The notes: generated by a model from the letters alone, not told the origin. 64,000 nt of DNA from Macrococcoides goetzii (GCF_002742385.2 NZ_MJBI02000001.1:372001-436000), one strand, 5' to 3'; positions 26,700 through 37,555 are shown, numbered from the stretch's first letter. Program-made: numbers and translations.

Positions 26700-28337
26700 A
26701 TGCAGGAACAATCGATTAAATGTGTTTGTGGTCATGTTAACCCTCCTGGTACTCAATTATGTCAAAACTGCGGCCGATTGATCAATGACAGCTATGATAA
26801 AAAGAAAACAACAGACGTCATGCGCTATGACGGTCAGGCAGTGAGAAGTAAGACGAAAAATAAAACATTGTTAGATAAAGTATGGATTTTTTTTAGCTCC
26901 GTTAAAGTTGGTGTGATATTACTTGTATTAACAGTTTTAGCATCAGCACTAGGTACAATGTTTCCTCAGGAATATTTTATTCCGGTAGGTGAAGATCCAT
27001 CAACATTTTATAAAGATAAATACGGTACTTTAGGATATATCTATTATAAACTAGGTTTAGATAATCTCTACACATCCTGGTGGTATTTAATTTTACTTGC
27101 GCTTGTTGCATTTTCTATTATTGCAGCAAGTATAGACCGAGGCATTCCATTACATAAATCGCTTACGCGTCAAACGGTTAAGAAACACCCTACGTACTTT
27201 AAACGTCAGAGGTTGACACTAGATGTACCGACATCAGTTGAAAAGGAAGCTCTAGTAAATGCATTAGAGCAGAGAAAATACAAAGTTAGAACAGATGGCA
27301 CAGCAATATTAGCTGAAAAAGGTCGTTTAAGTCGTTATGGTCCTTATATTAATCATACTGGACTAATCATTTTGTTAGCCGGTGCTATGCTTCGTTTTAT
27401 ACCAGCATTTTACGTGGATGAATTTGTTGGTGTTGCAGAAGGTGAAACGAAGAGTATACCTGGAACTGAAAATACGTATTATATAAAAAACAATAAATTT
27501 ATTTTTGAACAATATGATGCCGAATCAATTTCAAATATTAATGGTAAAGCTGCGGATTCCAGAATGAACAAAATTGCTAAAAATTACGAATCTCAAGTTA
27601 CCATCTATGAGAATAAAGCTGATAAATCAGTTGTCGGTGCTGAACCAAAATTAGCACAAATTAAAGATGATAGTGTCAAAGTGAACCATCCGGTTAAATT
27701 TGCAAATTTTGCGTTATATCAAAATAGTTTCGACCAATCTCAGCTTAAAACGATGACTTTTAAAGTTGAAAATATCAAGACAGGTAAATCCATAGGTAAG
27801 ACGTTTGAAGTCGCACTTGATAATCCGGACAAACAATACAAAGTAAGAGAAGATTTAACAGTGAGTCTGAAAAACTATGCACCAGATTTCAATGGTATTG
27901 CGGAAAATGGAACTTTATTAACAACTTCGCCGATACCGAACAATCCAGCTTTTGTCTTTGGTGTAGAAGATAAAAATAAGAAACCTGAATATAGTTTACT
28001 GAAAATACGTTCTTCACAAGACATTACTAAAAATAATCAATATGCAGTTAAATTTGTGAGTGCTACAAACAAGACAATCACATATTTAACCGTGAAAAAA
28101 GATTTAACATTACCTATACTATTTGTAGGGTTTTCAATTTTCTTAATTGGTCTTGCGATCGGATCATACATTCATCATCGTCGTATATGGATTGAAACGA
28201 AAGATGGATTTAAATTAGCAGCACATACGAATAGAAATTATTATGGTTATGCTAAGGATATTAACAGTATGTTAGCACCTTTTAACTTACCGAAAGTTAA
28301 TGATAAATATGCGGATACGGAGGAAGAAAATGAATAA
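26700..28337 (+). CDS. resB: Cytochrome c biogenesis protein ResB
   Basis: About 545 residues. An N-terminal zinc ribbon (CVCG, then CQNCGR) precedes the Ccs1/ResB domain with four membrane segments and a large extracytoplasmic domain. It works with ResC to carry haem across the membrane and attach it to cytochrome c. ATG 26700 fits AAAGGAGG better than 26694. Confidence 0.94.
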   Translation: MQEQSIKCVCGHVNPPGTQLCQNCGRLINDSYDKKKTTDVMRYDGQAVRSKTKNKTLLDKVWIFFSSVKVGVILLVLTVLASALGTMFPQEYFIPVGEDPSTFYKDKYGTLGYIYYKLGLDNLYTSWWYLILLALVAFSIIAASIDRGIPLHKSLTRQTVKKHPTYFKRQRLTLDVPTSVEKEALVNALEQRKYKVRTDGTAILAEKGRLSRYGPYINHTGLIILLAGAMLRFIPAFYVDEFVGVAEGETKSIPGTENTYYIKNNKFIFEQYDAESISNINGKAADSRMNKIAKNYESQVTIYENKADKSVVGAEPKLAQIKDDSVKVNHPVKFANFALYQNSFDQSQLKTMTFKVENIKTGKSIGKTFEVALDNPDKQYKVREDLTVSLKNYAPDFNGIAENGTLLTTSPIPNNPAFVFGVEDKNKKPEYSLLKIRSSQDITKNNQYAVKFVSATNKTITYLTVKKDLTLPILFVGFSIFLIGLAIGSYIHHRRIWIETKDGFKLAAHTNRNYYGYAKDINSMLAPFNLPKVNDKYADTEEENE

Positions 28338-29538
28338 TGAAGCTTTATTAAATATCAGTAGTACTTCATTGTATGCTGCATTTATATTATATTTAATCGC
28401 AATATTACCATTCTCAGCGAGTATTAAAGCGAAATCTAAGAAAAGTGAAAAAATAGGAGTTACGTTAACAATTATTGGTTTTATTATGCAACTCGTCTAT
28501 TTTGTAACACGCTGGATTGCTGCAGGTCATGCCCCTGTAAGTAATATGTATGAGTTCCTGACGATGTTCGGTATTATGATGGTCGGTGGATTTTTAGTAC
28601 TCTACTTCTTATATCATACACCGATACTAGCGTTATTCTCATTACCGTTTGCAATGCTTGTCATTGTCTATGCCAGCATGTTCTCGCGTGATGTATCACC
28701 ACTTATTCCGGCATTACAAAGTAACTGGCTGGCAATTCATGTAATTACAGTGACAATCAGTTATGGTATTTTGTCTGTAAGTTCAGTAGCAGGTTTAATA
28801 TACTTATTACGATATGTTGATGCGAATGAAAAATCAAAGGATGCTTTCTGGTTAGAGGTTGTAATGTATTTCATTACCCTTGTGATAGCTTTTATTTTAA
28901 CGACAATCGTAATGAAAGGTATCGTTCATTATCAGGAAGATTATTATTATAATGATAAAAATGATAATAAGACAATCGCTGAATATCATTTGCCAGGATT
29001 AGTAACATTTAAAGATAGTATTCCTGTTGAAAAAATTAAAGGGACAAAACAAGATTATAAAGAAGTTAAAAGATTCAATACGGGTATTGAATTACCGCCA
29101 GTAATTAATGCGCAAAAGTTAAATACAGTAGTATGGTCTGTTATCATTGGTACAATTTTATATGGACTGTTAAGATTAGTGTTAAGAAAAACATTATTTT
29201 CTGTAGTTAAACCATTAACGAATAAAGTATCACTCCAGTTGATGGATGAAATTTGTTATAGATCAGTTATTATTGGATTCCCATTATTTGCATTAGGTGG
29301 TTTATTATTTGCAAGTATCTGGGCACAAATTGCCTGGAGTAGATTCTGGGGTTGGGACCCTAAAGAGGTTTGGGCTTTAATTACATTCTTATTCTATGCT
29401 ATCTTCCTGCATCTACGTTTAGGAAGAGGCTGGGAAGGTAAGAAAAGTGCCTGGCTTGCTGTGGTAGGTATGGCAATCATTTTATTCAATGTCATTGCAG
29501 TCAATCTTATTATTGCAGGTCTACACTCATACGCTTAA
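28330..29538 (+). CDS. resC: Cytochrome c synthase subunit ResC (CcsA)
   Basis: About 402 residues with eight membrane segments and the tryptophan-rich haem-handling motif WGWDPKEVWALI. It overlaps resB by eight bases. With ResB it forms the System II cytochrome c synthase. Confidence 0.94.
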   Translation: MNNEALLNISSTSLYAAFILYLIAILPFSASIKAKSKKSEKIGVTLTIIGFIMQLVYFVTRWIAAGHAPVSNMYEFLTMFGIMMVGGFLVLYFLYHTPILALFSLPFAMLVIVYASMFSRDVSPLIPALQSNWLAIHVITVTISYGILSVSSVAGLIYLLRYVDANEKSKDAFWLEVVMYFITLVIAFILTTIVMKGIVHYQEDYYYNDKNDNKTIAEYHLPGLVTFKDSIPVEKIKGTKQDYKEVKRFNTGIELPPVINAQKLNTVVWSVIIGTILYGLLRLVLRKTLFSVVKPLTNKVSLQLMDEICYRSVIIGFPLFALGGLLFASIWAQIAWSRFWGWDPKEVWALITFLFYAIFLHLRLGRGWEGKKSAWLAVVGMAIILFNVIAVNLIIAGLHSYA

Positions 29539-29556
29539 ATTAAAGGAGTAATCGAT

Positions 29557-30264
29557 ATGAAACATACGATATTGATCGTTGATGATGAAGACAGAATCAG
29601 AAAACTAGCTAAAATGTATCTCGAGCGTGAAGGTTTTGAGACAGTTGAAGCAAGTGATGGCGAAGCAGCATTAGAACTTGCTTTGAACCAGAATTTCCAT
29701 TGTATATTACTTGATATTATGCTACCTGGAATGGATGGTATTGAAGTGTGTAGAAGAATACGAGAAGAAAAAACAACGCCGATTATTATGCTTACAGCAA
29801 AGGGTGAGGAACATAATCGCGTTGAAGGCTTTGAAATTGGCGCCGATGATTATATCGTTAAACCATTCTCGCCACGAGAAGTAGTACTACGTGTAAAAGC
29901 AATTTTACGACGTGCTCAACCGACAATGTATTTAAAACAGGATTCACATGCGAAAGACTTAATAGTATTTGATTCTTTAGTCATTGATAATGATGCACAT
30001 CGTGTTATGGCTGAAAATCAGGAAGTTAATTTGACACCAAAAGAATATGAATTACTATTATTTTTAGCTAAAAGTCCGGATAAAGTATTTGATCGTGAAC
30101 AATTACTGAAAGATGTTTGGCATTATGAGTTTTATGGAGATTTACGTACAGTAGATACACATGTAAAACGTCTTCGTGAAAAATTAAATAAAGTTTCACC
30201 AAAAGCTGCTGATATGATCCACACTGTATGGGGTGTTGGCTATAAGTTTGAGGTGAAAGAATAA
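29557..30264 (+). CDS. srrA: Response regulator SrrA (ResD)
   Basis: A 235-residue OmpR-type regulator: receiver with phospho-acceptor D53 in LLDIMLPGMDG, and a winged-helix output ending VWGVGYKFE. SrrAB/ResDE senses low oxygen, nitric oxide or quinone redox state and adjusts respiration and fermentation. It overlaps the sensor gene by one base. Confidence 0.95.
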   Translation: MKHTILIVDDEDRIRKLAKMYLEREGFETVEASDGEAALELALNQNFHCILLDIMLPGMDGIEVCRRIREEKTTPIIMLTAKGEEHNRVEGFEIGADDYIVKPFSPREVVLRVKAILRRAQPTMYLKQDSHAKDLIVFDSLVIDNDAHRVMAENQEVNLTPKEYELLLFLAKSPDKVFDREQLLKDVWHYEFYGDLRTVDTHVKRLREKLNKVSPKAADMIHTVWGVGYKFEVKE

Positions 30265-32012
30265 TGCGCTATTTTAATAGCGTAGTAATTAAACTGTGGT
30301 TAACTATTTTGTTTATAGTGACTGCAGTTTTAATTATATTATCTGTCTCTTTAATGGGGTTCTTTAATTCTTATTTGAAGAGCGAGTCAGGACATACGCT
30401 AAAGCAGCAAGCTGAGAAAGCCGAACTCGTATTAACGAGTCATCATGATCAAAGTGATGCATTAACTTATGTGAAAGAATTAATAGAAAATCCTGCCGGC
30501 ATTATTATTGTTCAGAATAAATCTGATTTAGACGATACATATGAAGATCCGTTGAAGCAATTAATGGTCGATGAGATCAAGGAAAATGATGCGTTCGATA
30601 AAGTTTTTGTTAAAGATGAATATGTTGTAAAGGATATTAAAGTAAATTATCAGGATAATAGACATGAGTTTATTCTGATTGGCTATCCTTCTCAAGCTTT
30701 TAATCATGAAGATAGCGGTATATTTATTTATCAGGATGCTAATTCTATGGATGATGCACTAAATTATATTACTTTCATTATTTTTATCGTGGCTATGTTA
30801 TTACTGATACTCACTACTATCTTCGCCTTTTTCTTATCCAATAAGATTACAAAACCATTGTTACTATTAAAGTCAGCTGCTTTTAATCTCGCAAGAGGTG
30901 AGCGTAATAATAAAATAGCTGTATATTCCAGAGATGAGATTGGTGAATTAGCACTTGCGTTTAATAAGATGGAGCAGGAGATTACATTAAATATCAGTAA
31001 AATTTCACAGGAACGTAATTTAAGAGATCGATTAATCAATGCAATGGAAGACGGTGTTTTAAGCTTTAATATGGATCTTGAAAAACAGCTGCAAAATCCG
31101 ATGGCAGAGAAATTTTTAGATGATATTTCACAGGAAGACACAGATGTATTAAGTAAACTCGTGAATCAGGTAATGCAATCTGATGAAACAATATATCATG
31201 AAATTTCTACGTTTAATAAGCATTATGTACTCATCATTTCACCCGTCAAAAATACGACACAGGGACAAAATAATGGTGCTGTCGCAATTATTCGTGATAT
31301 GAGTGAAGAGAAAAAGATAGATATGATGAAACAGCAGTTTATCGCAAATGTTTCTCATGAATTACGTACACCAATTCAAATGTTACAAGGGTATACTGAA
31401 GCAATTTTAGATGGCATAGTCGTTGAAAAAGATGACGTGGATGAGTTTTTAAATATTATTCTCGATGAATCTAAACGATTAAACAGACTGGTTAATGAGT
31501 TAATAAATGTTGCGCGTATTGACGCTGGAGAAACAACGTTAAATAAAGAAATGATGGATATTTCGCCTTTACTTGAAAAAAATATTCAGAACTTTAAACA
31601 GAGTGCTATGGAACATAAAACAACATTACAATTAGATTTACAGCATACAAAAGCGGTAGCAATTGATTATGATAAGATATTCCAGGTTATTACAAACCTT
31701 CTGGATAATGCAATGCGTTATACAAAGAGTGGAGATACTATAAAAATTTCGACATATAATGATACAAGTAATCTGTATATCAAAATTTCTGATACAGGTG
31801 TCGGTATCGCTAAAGAACATATCAATCATATATTTGAAAGATTTTACAAAGTTGATCAGGCAAGAACACGCGGTAAGCACGGTACTGGTTTAGGTTTATT
31901 TATCGTAAAAGCTATCATTGAAAAACATCATGGCGAAATTAATGTTGAAAGTGAGCAGGGTATTGGCACAACATTCACGATTTCAATTCCGTTAGTTGAC
32001 ACGGCGCAGTAG
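30264..32012 (+). CDS. srrB: Sensor histidine kinase SrrB (ResE)
   Basis: A 582-residue kinase: two membrane helices flanking an extracytoplasmic domain (about 35-165), HAMP, PAS-like region (about 255-345), HisKA with H365 in NVSHELRTP, and HATPase with GTGLGLFIVK. It phosphorylates SrrA. A promoter for the next transcript sits in its last codons. Confidence 0.95.
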   Translation: MRYFNSVVIKLWLTILFIVTAVLIILSVSLMGFFNSYLKSESGHTLKQQAEKAELVLTSHHDQSDALTYVKELIENPAGIIIVQNKSDLDDTYEDPLKQLMVDEIKENDAFDKVFVKDEYVVKDIKVNYQDNRHEFILIGYPSQAFNHEDSGIFIYQDANSMDDALNYITFIIFIVAMLLLILTTIFAFFLSNKITKPLLLLKSAAFNLARGERNNKIAVYSRDEIGELALAFNKMEQEITLNISKISQERNLRDRLINAMEDGVLSFNMDLEKQLQNPMAEKFLDDISQEDTDVLSKLVNQVMQSDETIYHEISTFNKHYVLIISPVKNTTQGQNNGAVAIIRDMSEEKKIDMMKQQFIANVSHELRTPIQMLQGYTEAILDGIVVEKDDVDEFLNIILDESKRLNRLVNELINVARIDAGETTLNKEMMDISPLLEKNIQNFKQSAMEHKTTLQLDLQHTKAVAIDYDKIFQVITNLLDNAMRYTKSGDTIKISTYNDTSNLYIKISDTGVGIAKEHINHIFERFYKVDQARTRGKHGTGLGLFIVKAIIEKHHGEINVESEQGIGTTFTISIPLVDTAQ

Positions 32013-32023
32013 TTTGGTACAAT
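31996..32023 (+). promoter_or_regulatory. Promoter of the FMN riboswitch-ribU transcript
   Basis: TTGACA (31996-32001) and TACAAT (32018-32023), 16 bases apart, overlap the 3' end of srrB and lie about 30 bases before the riboswitch. Confidence 0.75.
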
Positions 32024-32052
32024 GATTTATGGCAATAGCCAAAATACACATT

Positions 32053-32165
32053 CATCTTCGGGGTCGGTGAAATTCCGAGCCGGCGGTAAAAGCCCGCGAC
32101 CTGCATTATGCAGCTGATTTGGTGTAATTCCAAAGCCGACAGTACAGTCTGGATGGGAGAAGATG
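32053..32165 (+). promoter_or_regulatory. FMN riboswitch (RFN element)
   Basis: Closing helix CATCTTC (32053-32059) pairs with GAAGATG (32159-32165). Between them lie the conserved RFN blocks GGGTCGGTGAAATTCCGAG, CCGGCGGTAAAAGCCCGCGA, GGTGTAATTCCAAAGCCGAC and CAGTCTGGATGGGAG. Downstream, TCCTCCT (32194-32200) can pair either with GGAGG at 32165-32169 or with the ribU ribosome binding site AAGGAG at 32217-32222. This suggests translational control: FMN releases the anti-Shine-Dalgarno and shuts off RibU. Confidence 0.96.
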
Positions 32166-32227
32166 GAGGTCAGAGTTTCGTCAAGTTAATTTGTCCTCCT
32201 GATTCAAAGATGAAGTAAGGAGAATTT

Positions 32228-32791
32228 ATGACAAAATTGAATAGAACTAGAGGTCTGATACTGATCAGTTTATTAAGTGCAATTGCATTCATACTGATGT
32301 TTTTAAAAGTACCAGTTCCTTTCTTACCACCGTATTTAACGATTGATATCAGTGATTTACCTGCAATTATTGCGCTATTTACTGTTGGACCTGTCGGTGC
32401 AGTACTTATTGAGTTTATTAAGAACATACTTAACTTCGTAATGAACATGACTGATCCAGTTGGTCCTGTTGCTAACTTTTTAGCAGGGACGTCGTTTATC
32501 TTAACACTGTATGTTATTACAAAAGGTAGATTTAATAAAATAATACCTGCTTTTATCAGTGCAACAATCGTAATGACGATTGTGATGAGTATTCTGAACT
32601 ATTTCGTGTTATTACCAATGTATGGCATGATTATGAATTTAAATGATTTTGTAAAGAACATTCAGGTTATCGTAACAGCTGGTATTATTCCTTTTAATAT
32701 TATTAAAGGATTATTACTGACAATTCTATTTTATATTGTTGTTAGACCTTTAGTACCGTCACTTAAAAAACAGATGAAAATTAATAATTAA
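32228..32791 (+). CDS. ribU: Riboflavin ECF transporter S component RibU
   Basis: A 187-residue membrane protein with six helices. The riboflavin-specific S-component motifs are AFILMFLKVPVPFLPPYL, DISDLPAIIA and GPVGAVLIEFIKN. It binds riboflavin and works with the shared EcfAA'T module encoded elsewhere. The FMN riboswitch upstream supports the substrate. Confidence 0.96.
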   Translation: MTKLNRTRGLILISLLSAIAFILMFLKVPVPFLPPYLTIDISDLPAIIALFTVGPVGAVLIEFIKNILNFVMNMTDPVGPVANFLAGTSFILTLYVITKGRFNKIIPAFISATIVMTIVMSILNYFVLLPMYGMIMNLNDFVKNIQVIVTAGIIPFNIIKGLLLTILFYIVVRPLVPSLKKQMKINN

Positions 32792-32833
32792 TCATTATTG
32801 ATTGATCATTAATCGCATAAAACATAACTTGAC

Positions 32834-32871
32834 AAAAAAGCTTGAAGTTCGATTTGAACTTCAAGCTTTCT
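32834..32871. terminator. Bidirectional terminator (ribU / fer)
   Basis: AAAGCTTGAAGTTC and GAACTTCAAGCTTT form a perfect 14-bp stem around GATTT. Confidence 0.93.
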
Positions 32872-32878
32872 AATATTA

Positions 32879-33157
<279 letters not shown>

Positions 33158-33235
33158 CTACACTAGTTATAACATACATAACTATTTTAGTGATAGTTAA
33201 GCACATTTTCAACAAAAATATTTCAGGGTGACAAA

Positions 33236-34186
33236 ATGAAGTCGATTAATCGTTATATAAAGTCGCATTACTTACCAGACAAATCAGTTAAAAGTTTATG
33301 GAAATTATTAATTGGTGCAAGAACTCAGCAAACTTATTTCGACGCAGTGATGCAGGATCTATTACCAGTTTATGAATTGTATCCAAATGTTTCATTTGAG
33401 GCTGTCACTCGACTCGTTCGTAATGATAGTGAGGAAAATATCAGTCTTATTAATCTTAAACTATATCCATATTTTTACTATGCAAGTGAGCTATCTTTTT
33501 CTTCATTTGTATTATTGCTTCAAACAGTTTCAGAATATCTCTATCATTCTTCTGACTATTTACCAAGTTCAAATCGTTTATTTATTCAACAACATGTTAA
33601 GCAACTATTTACGAAAATTAAAAATGATGATCAATTTATTCAGTTAGCCCAGGAAGTTGATGATTTATCGCAGTATATCTTTAAAGCAACTGGTAGCTGT
33701 TATTTTATACATTTTCTGCATGGTCATCAAATTAGACCTGATAGTTATGAACAAATCTCTAAACAATTTAATAAAAGTATTGATGATATAAGATCACAAA
33801 TGATCATAGAAAAGAATTTGATGCTTCATGCATTTAAGACACGTGAATATAAGTTATTAAGTTATTTATATGTCAGAACACCACTGCATATTAATACGAG
33901 TGATACTTATCAGCGTTTAATTAATGGAGACTCAATAGATATAATTCAACGAAATAAATCAGTAAGAATACATACGATACAGGATCATATTATTGAAATA
34001 TTGATTAAAGACTATCCTCTGGATATTTCAAATTATCTATCAGAACAAGAATATATAACCATCAAAGAAATTATCGAAAACAATCGATACGGGAAACTAA
34101 AGACATTGTATGAAATTTCGCCGATAAAGGATTATTTTAAATTAAAAATCGCAATCGTAAAATATAAAATGGAGCAATGCAAATGA
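33236..34186 (+). CDS. YpbB-like helix-turn-helix protein upstream of recS
   Basis: A 316-residue protein in the position of B. subtilis YpbB, between fer and the RecQ-like helicase gene, whose start it overlaps by four bases. The second half contains an HTH/RQC-like region (YQRLINGDSIDIIQRNKSVR, then HTIQDHIIEI). The coupling suggests a partner for the helicase. Exact function unknown. Confidence 0.75.
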   Translation: MKSINRYIKSHYLPDKSVKSLWKLLIGARTQQTYFDAVMQDLLPVYELYPNVSFEAVTRLVRNDSEENISLINLKLYPYFYYASELSFSSFVLLLQTVSEYLYHSSDYLPSSNRLFIQQHVKQLFTKIKNDDQFIQLAQEVDDLSQYIFKATGSCYFIHFLHGHQIRPDSYEQISKQFNKSIDDIRSQMIIEKNLMLHAFKTREYKLLSYLYVRTPLHINTSDTYQRLINGDSIDIIQRNKSVRIHTIQDHIIEILIKDYPLDISNYLSEQEYITIKEIIENNRYGKLKTLYEISPIKDYFKLKIAIVKYKMEQCK

Positions 34187-35610
34187 ATGCAATCAATAAA
34201 ATTTTACAAGAAACTTTTGGTTTAGAAAGCTTACGAGAAAACCAAATTGAAATTGTTCAAAAGATTCTTGAAGGGCATGATGTATTAGCGCTTCTACCGA
34301 CAGGTTCTGGGAAATCTCTAACCTTCCAATTGCCGATGCTGGTAAATAATAAAAAGACCATAGTCATATCGCCATTAATTGCATTAATGGAAGATCAGGT
34401 TATGCAGCTTAAACAAAAAAAGGTCAAAGCATGCTGTATACATAGTCAGTTAGATGATATGGACAAACAATTATTACTATCTCGTATTGAGACATATGAT
34501 TTTATATATTGTTCACCTGAATGGCTGGTTACAAATGGTCTGAATTATTTAAAGCACTATCGTTGCGAAGCAATTGTAATAGATGAGACACATTGTATCT
34601 CTGAATGGGGGTATGAATTCCGTCCCCATTATTTGATGATTGATGAAATAGTGTCTTATTATGATGCACAGGTTATTGCATTAACCGCCACTGCAAATGA
34701 TCAAGTGATATATGATATTCAGCACGTTATTAAAAGAGAATTAACAGTAATGAATTATTTAACGGAAAGAGAGAATATCTTTTTATCCGTAGTAAATACA
34801 AATGATGATGCAGACAAATTGTCCTTTATTTTAGAAACTTTAAAAGCATCTGCTTCAACTGTTATTTATTTTTCTTCAAAGAAACAAGTTGAATACGTGT
34901 ATAGATATCTTTTAGAACAAGGTATAATGGTAGAACGCTATCATGCAGATATGCAATATGAAGAAAGAATGTCAGTACAACAACGCTTTATGAATGATGA
35001 AATACAGGTGATTTGTGCGACGAATGCATTTGGTATGGGCGTTAATAAATCAAATATTAGAACAGTAATACATTATCATATGCCAAAATCTATTTTTCAG
35101 TTTATTCAGGAGATAGGTAGAGGAGGGAGGGATGGTGAATTATCACAATCTATATTATTATATAGTCCAAATGATGAGATACTTCCATACCGTCTCAATG
35201 AATTAAATGAATTGACGCTCACTGAGATAGATTTATATTTTCAAGGTGCAGCACTAACTGAGGAAAAACAGATATTAATGAATATCCTTTCAGCAAAGTA
35301 TAGCAGAGAAGAAATATTACGAAAAATAAGACGACACCAGCATATGAAGCGAACAGCATTGACACAGATGATTGAATACATTAATGAAAAATACTGTTTA
35401 ACTCATAAATTAAATCAATTCAGTTTAAACAAGCAATATGTTAGAGATTCAAAAAGTATGGAGCATGATAATATATTTAAGTGTAAAAGTTGTGCGCATT
35501 GCAATAAACAAGTTAAAATCTCGTTTAAACAGCAAAGTTATCATGTTCAAAAAAAGTTCGGAAAAACGCTTCTAAATCAACTGTTTAATGATTTATATGT
35601 CTTTACTTAA
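34183..35610 (+). CDS. recS: RecQ-family DNA helicase (RecS-like)
   Basis: About 475 residues. Helicase motifs: Walker A LLPTGSGKSLTFQLP, DEAH-type VIDETHCISEWGYEFRP, TATA motif III, ATNAFGMGVNK, and motif VI EIGRGGRDGE. A four-cysteine zinc region (CKSCAHC) follows. It is short and lacks a full RQC-HRDC tail, as in RecS rather than RecQ. It unwinds DNA 3' to 5' in recombination repair. ATG 34183 has GGAG at a proper distance. Confidence 0.88.
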   Translation: MNAINKILQETFGLESLRENQIEIVQKILEGHDVLALLPTGSGKSLTFQLPMLVNNKKTIVISPLIALMEDQVMQLKQKKVKACCIHSQLDDMDKQLLLSRIETYDFIYCSPEWLVTNGLNYLKHYRCEAIVIDETHCISEWGYEFRPHYLMIDEIVSYYDAQVIALTATANDQVIYDIQHVIKRELTVMNYLTERENIFLSVVNTNDDADKLSFILETLKASASTVIYFSSKKQVEYVYRYLLEQGIMVERYHADMQYEERMSVQQRFMNDEIQVICATNAFGMGVNKSNIRTVIHYHMPKSIFQFIQEIGRGGRDGELSQSILLYSPNDEILPYRLNELNELTLTEIDLYFQGAALTEEKQILMNILSAKYSREEILRKIRRHQHMKRTALTQMIEYINEKYCLTHKLNQFSLNKQYVRDSKSMEHDNIFKCKSCAHCNKQVKISFKQQSYHVQKKFGKTLLNQLFNDLYVFT

Positions 35611-35672
35611 GCAACATATTTTGTCTATAATAAGTATGTATTATTAAAATATTAATTAAGTGGGTGGATATT

Positions 35673-36854
35673 GTGTCAAGAGATAATTTCAAAGATGAAT
35701 TTGAAAAAAGTAAACAGAAAATTGAACGAGAAAGACAAGAATTGTCAGACCAAGATCAAGCTGTTGAAAATGAAGCAGTTAATGAAGATAAAGTGGATAG
35801 TGAACAAGTAAACAAAGCTGAATCAAATGAAATATTTCCACCACGCGGGGCTTCAAGAAGAAATCGTTCTCAGGAACGAAAAAATCGTGAAAAATCAATT
35901 CAACCCGATGAAAAAGTAACTTACGATGCTCAGACAGATAAAAACGCTGTTGAAACTAATGGAGAAGCCGTTAAAGAAAATAAAAAAAGAGACCGCTCAA
36001 TTATCGCATCAGCAACAGGTGTTGGTGGAAGTGTAGTTGGAAATGTTGCTTCGAATAAAAGTGGAATTCATGGCAATAAAAATACAGCTAAACAACAGAC
36101 AGAAAAAGATGTATCACAAAAAGAAACTAAAAATAATAATAAGAAAAAAGCTGCTGCAGGTGCAGCGGTAGTTGGTGCGGGCGCAACTGGTACTGCCGCC
36201 GCTGCAACAACAGCAAATAAAAAGCAGCATGACCATAAAGAGATTGAAGACAAAAAAGAAGATGATGGTAATGGAATGAAGAAGTATCTACCGTTTCTTG
36301 CAGCGATATTATTATTGATACCGATTATTTTCTTATTAAGTAACTTTATTAATAATCAGGATGAAGGTAAACCTGAAAAAGAAGAAGTTGTTGTTAACGA
36401 GGGTAAAGAAAATAAAGATAAAACTGCAGCAACTAAATCAACTGAAGAAAAAGCAACTGAAGAAAAAGTGACTGAAGAAAATAATAAAACGACGGAAGAT
36501 GCTACAACAGAAAGTGCAGTAGCAGAAAATGAAAGTACTGAAGATACTACTGCAAATTCAAATGATAGCAATACATCAACAAATAATAATACAGCAACAA
36601 CAAATAATAACGACGCAGCATCAAACAATAATAATTCAACTACAAATAACAATGCTGATAATGCTGCTTCTTCAAATAATTCGGGAACAAATGGTGGTGC
36701 ATCACATGTTGTTGGTGCAAAAGAAAACTTATACCGTATAGCAATTAAATATTATGGAAGTGGATCTCCGGAAAACGTTGAGAAAATCAGAAGAGCAAAC
36801 GGCATTTTTGGTAACAATCTTTCTGCAGGTCAAACTTTAGTAATACCAGAATAA
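35673..36854 (+). CDS. ebpS: Elastin-binding protein EbpS-like, LysM
   Basis: A 393-residue protein from GTG 35673 (seven bases after GGTGG), giving the EbpS-like start [14 protein letters not shown]. It has a long charged low-complexity N-terminus, an Ala/Gly-rich stretch (about 158-180), a membrane helix (about 205-226), a Thr/Asn/Glu-rich spacer, and a C-terminal LysM domain (about 345-393) containing [19 protein letters not shown], as in S. aureus EbpS. It is membrane-anchored with LysM in the wall. Elastin binding was shown for the S. aureus protein; here it is inferred. Confidence 0.88.
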   Translation: MSRDNFKDEFEKSKQKIERERQELSDQDQAVENEAVNEDKVDSEQVNKAESNEIFPPRGASRRNRSQERKNREKSIQPDEKVTYDAQTDKNAVETNGEAVKENKKRDRSIIASATGVGGSVVGNVASNKSGIHGNKNTAKQQTEKDVSQKETKNNNKKKAAAGAAVVGAGATGTAAAATTANKKQHDHKEIEDKKEDDGNGMKKYLPFLAAILLLIPIIFLLSNFINNQDEGKPEKEEVVVNEGKENKDKTAATKSTEEKATEEKVTEENNKTTEDATTESAVAENESTEDTTANSNDSNTSTNNNTATTNNNDAASNNNNSTTNNNADNAASSNNSGTNGGASHVVGAKENLYRIAIKYYGSGSPENVEKIRRANGIFGNNLSAGQTLVIPE

Positions 36855-36877
36855 TTATATACAAAGGGGATGGATTT

Positions 36878-37519
36878 ATGTATTTAAAAACGATTATGAT
36901 TCCGAAAGAAAAATGTTACGTAGCAAATCCAAATGATACGATTAAAAGTGTTTTGGATAAATTAGAGCATCATGGAATTGATGGAATGCCTGTAGTAGAA
37001 GAAGGAAAATATCTAGGTACAGCAACGCGATATGATATATTTAGACATTTCTTCTTTATGAAAACACCGAAATTACGTGATGAATTTATTGAACAAACTA
37101 AAATAGGAGAAATTCTTACTTTAGATGAATATAGTGTGAATGACACAACTTTCTTTGAAGAATCATTCTTAACATTACAGGATTTTCCGATTTTGAGTAT
37201 TATCAATGACCGCAAAGAATTTTTAGGTGTTGTAACACGTTATGACGTTATGGAACAATTTAAATCTGCATTTGGTATGAGTAAACCTGGTGTTCGTATC
37301 GCGATTACTTCTATTGATGCAGAAGGACGTATTAAACGTCTTGCTTCAGCTTTATCTAAATTTAAATTAAATGCCATTTCGTTTGTTACATTTGATGAAA
37401 CAGACAAAATGCATCGCAGAATGATTGTTAAAGTTGAAGATCATAAAAATATCAAGAAGTTTACTAAATATTTAAAACAAAATGGATTTAAAGTATTAGA
37501 TATTCAGGAAGATAATTAA
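36878..37519 (+). CDS. CBS-pair protein with C-terminal ACT-like domain
   Basis: A 213-residue cytosolic protein: two CBS motifs (about 7-70 and 78-130, MPVVEEGKYLGTATRYD and FPILSIINDRKEFLGVVTRYD) and a final 75-residue ACT-like domain (PGVRIAITSIDAEG, then FVTFDETDKMHRRMIVKVE). Similar AcuB-like proteins bind adenosine nucleotides. It lies 23 bases after ebpS. Specific role unknown. Confidence 0.8.
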   Translation: MYLKTIMIPKEKCYVANPNDTIKSVLDKLEHHGIDGMPVVEEGKYLGTATRYDIFRHFFFMKTPKLRDEFIEQTKIGEILTLDEYSVNDTTFFEESFLTLQDFPILSIINDRKEFLGVVTRYDVMEQFKSAFGMSKPGVRIAITSIDAEGRIKRLASALSKFKLNAISFVTFDETDKMHRRMIVKVEDHKNIKKFTKYLKQNGFKVLDIQEDN

Positions 37520-37522
37520 TAA

Positions 37523-37555
37523 AAGGGGACTCTTTAGCCGGAGTCTCTTTTTTTC
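37523..37555 (+). terminator. Terminator after the CBS gene
   Basis: GGGGACTC pairs with GAGTCTC, followed by seven T. It lies just before the ypdA ribosome binding site, so ypdA may also receive read-through. Confidence 0.7.

Noticed and set aside
36068..36652. Minus-strand frames inside ebpS
   Set aside because: They are antisense to the low-complexity Ala/Gly and Thr/Asn repeats of ebpS and reflect codon bias only.
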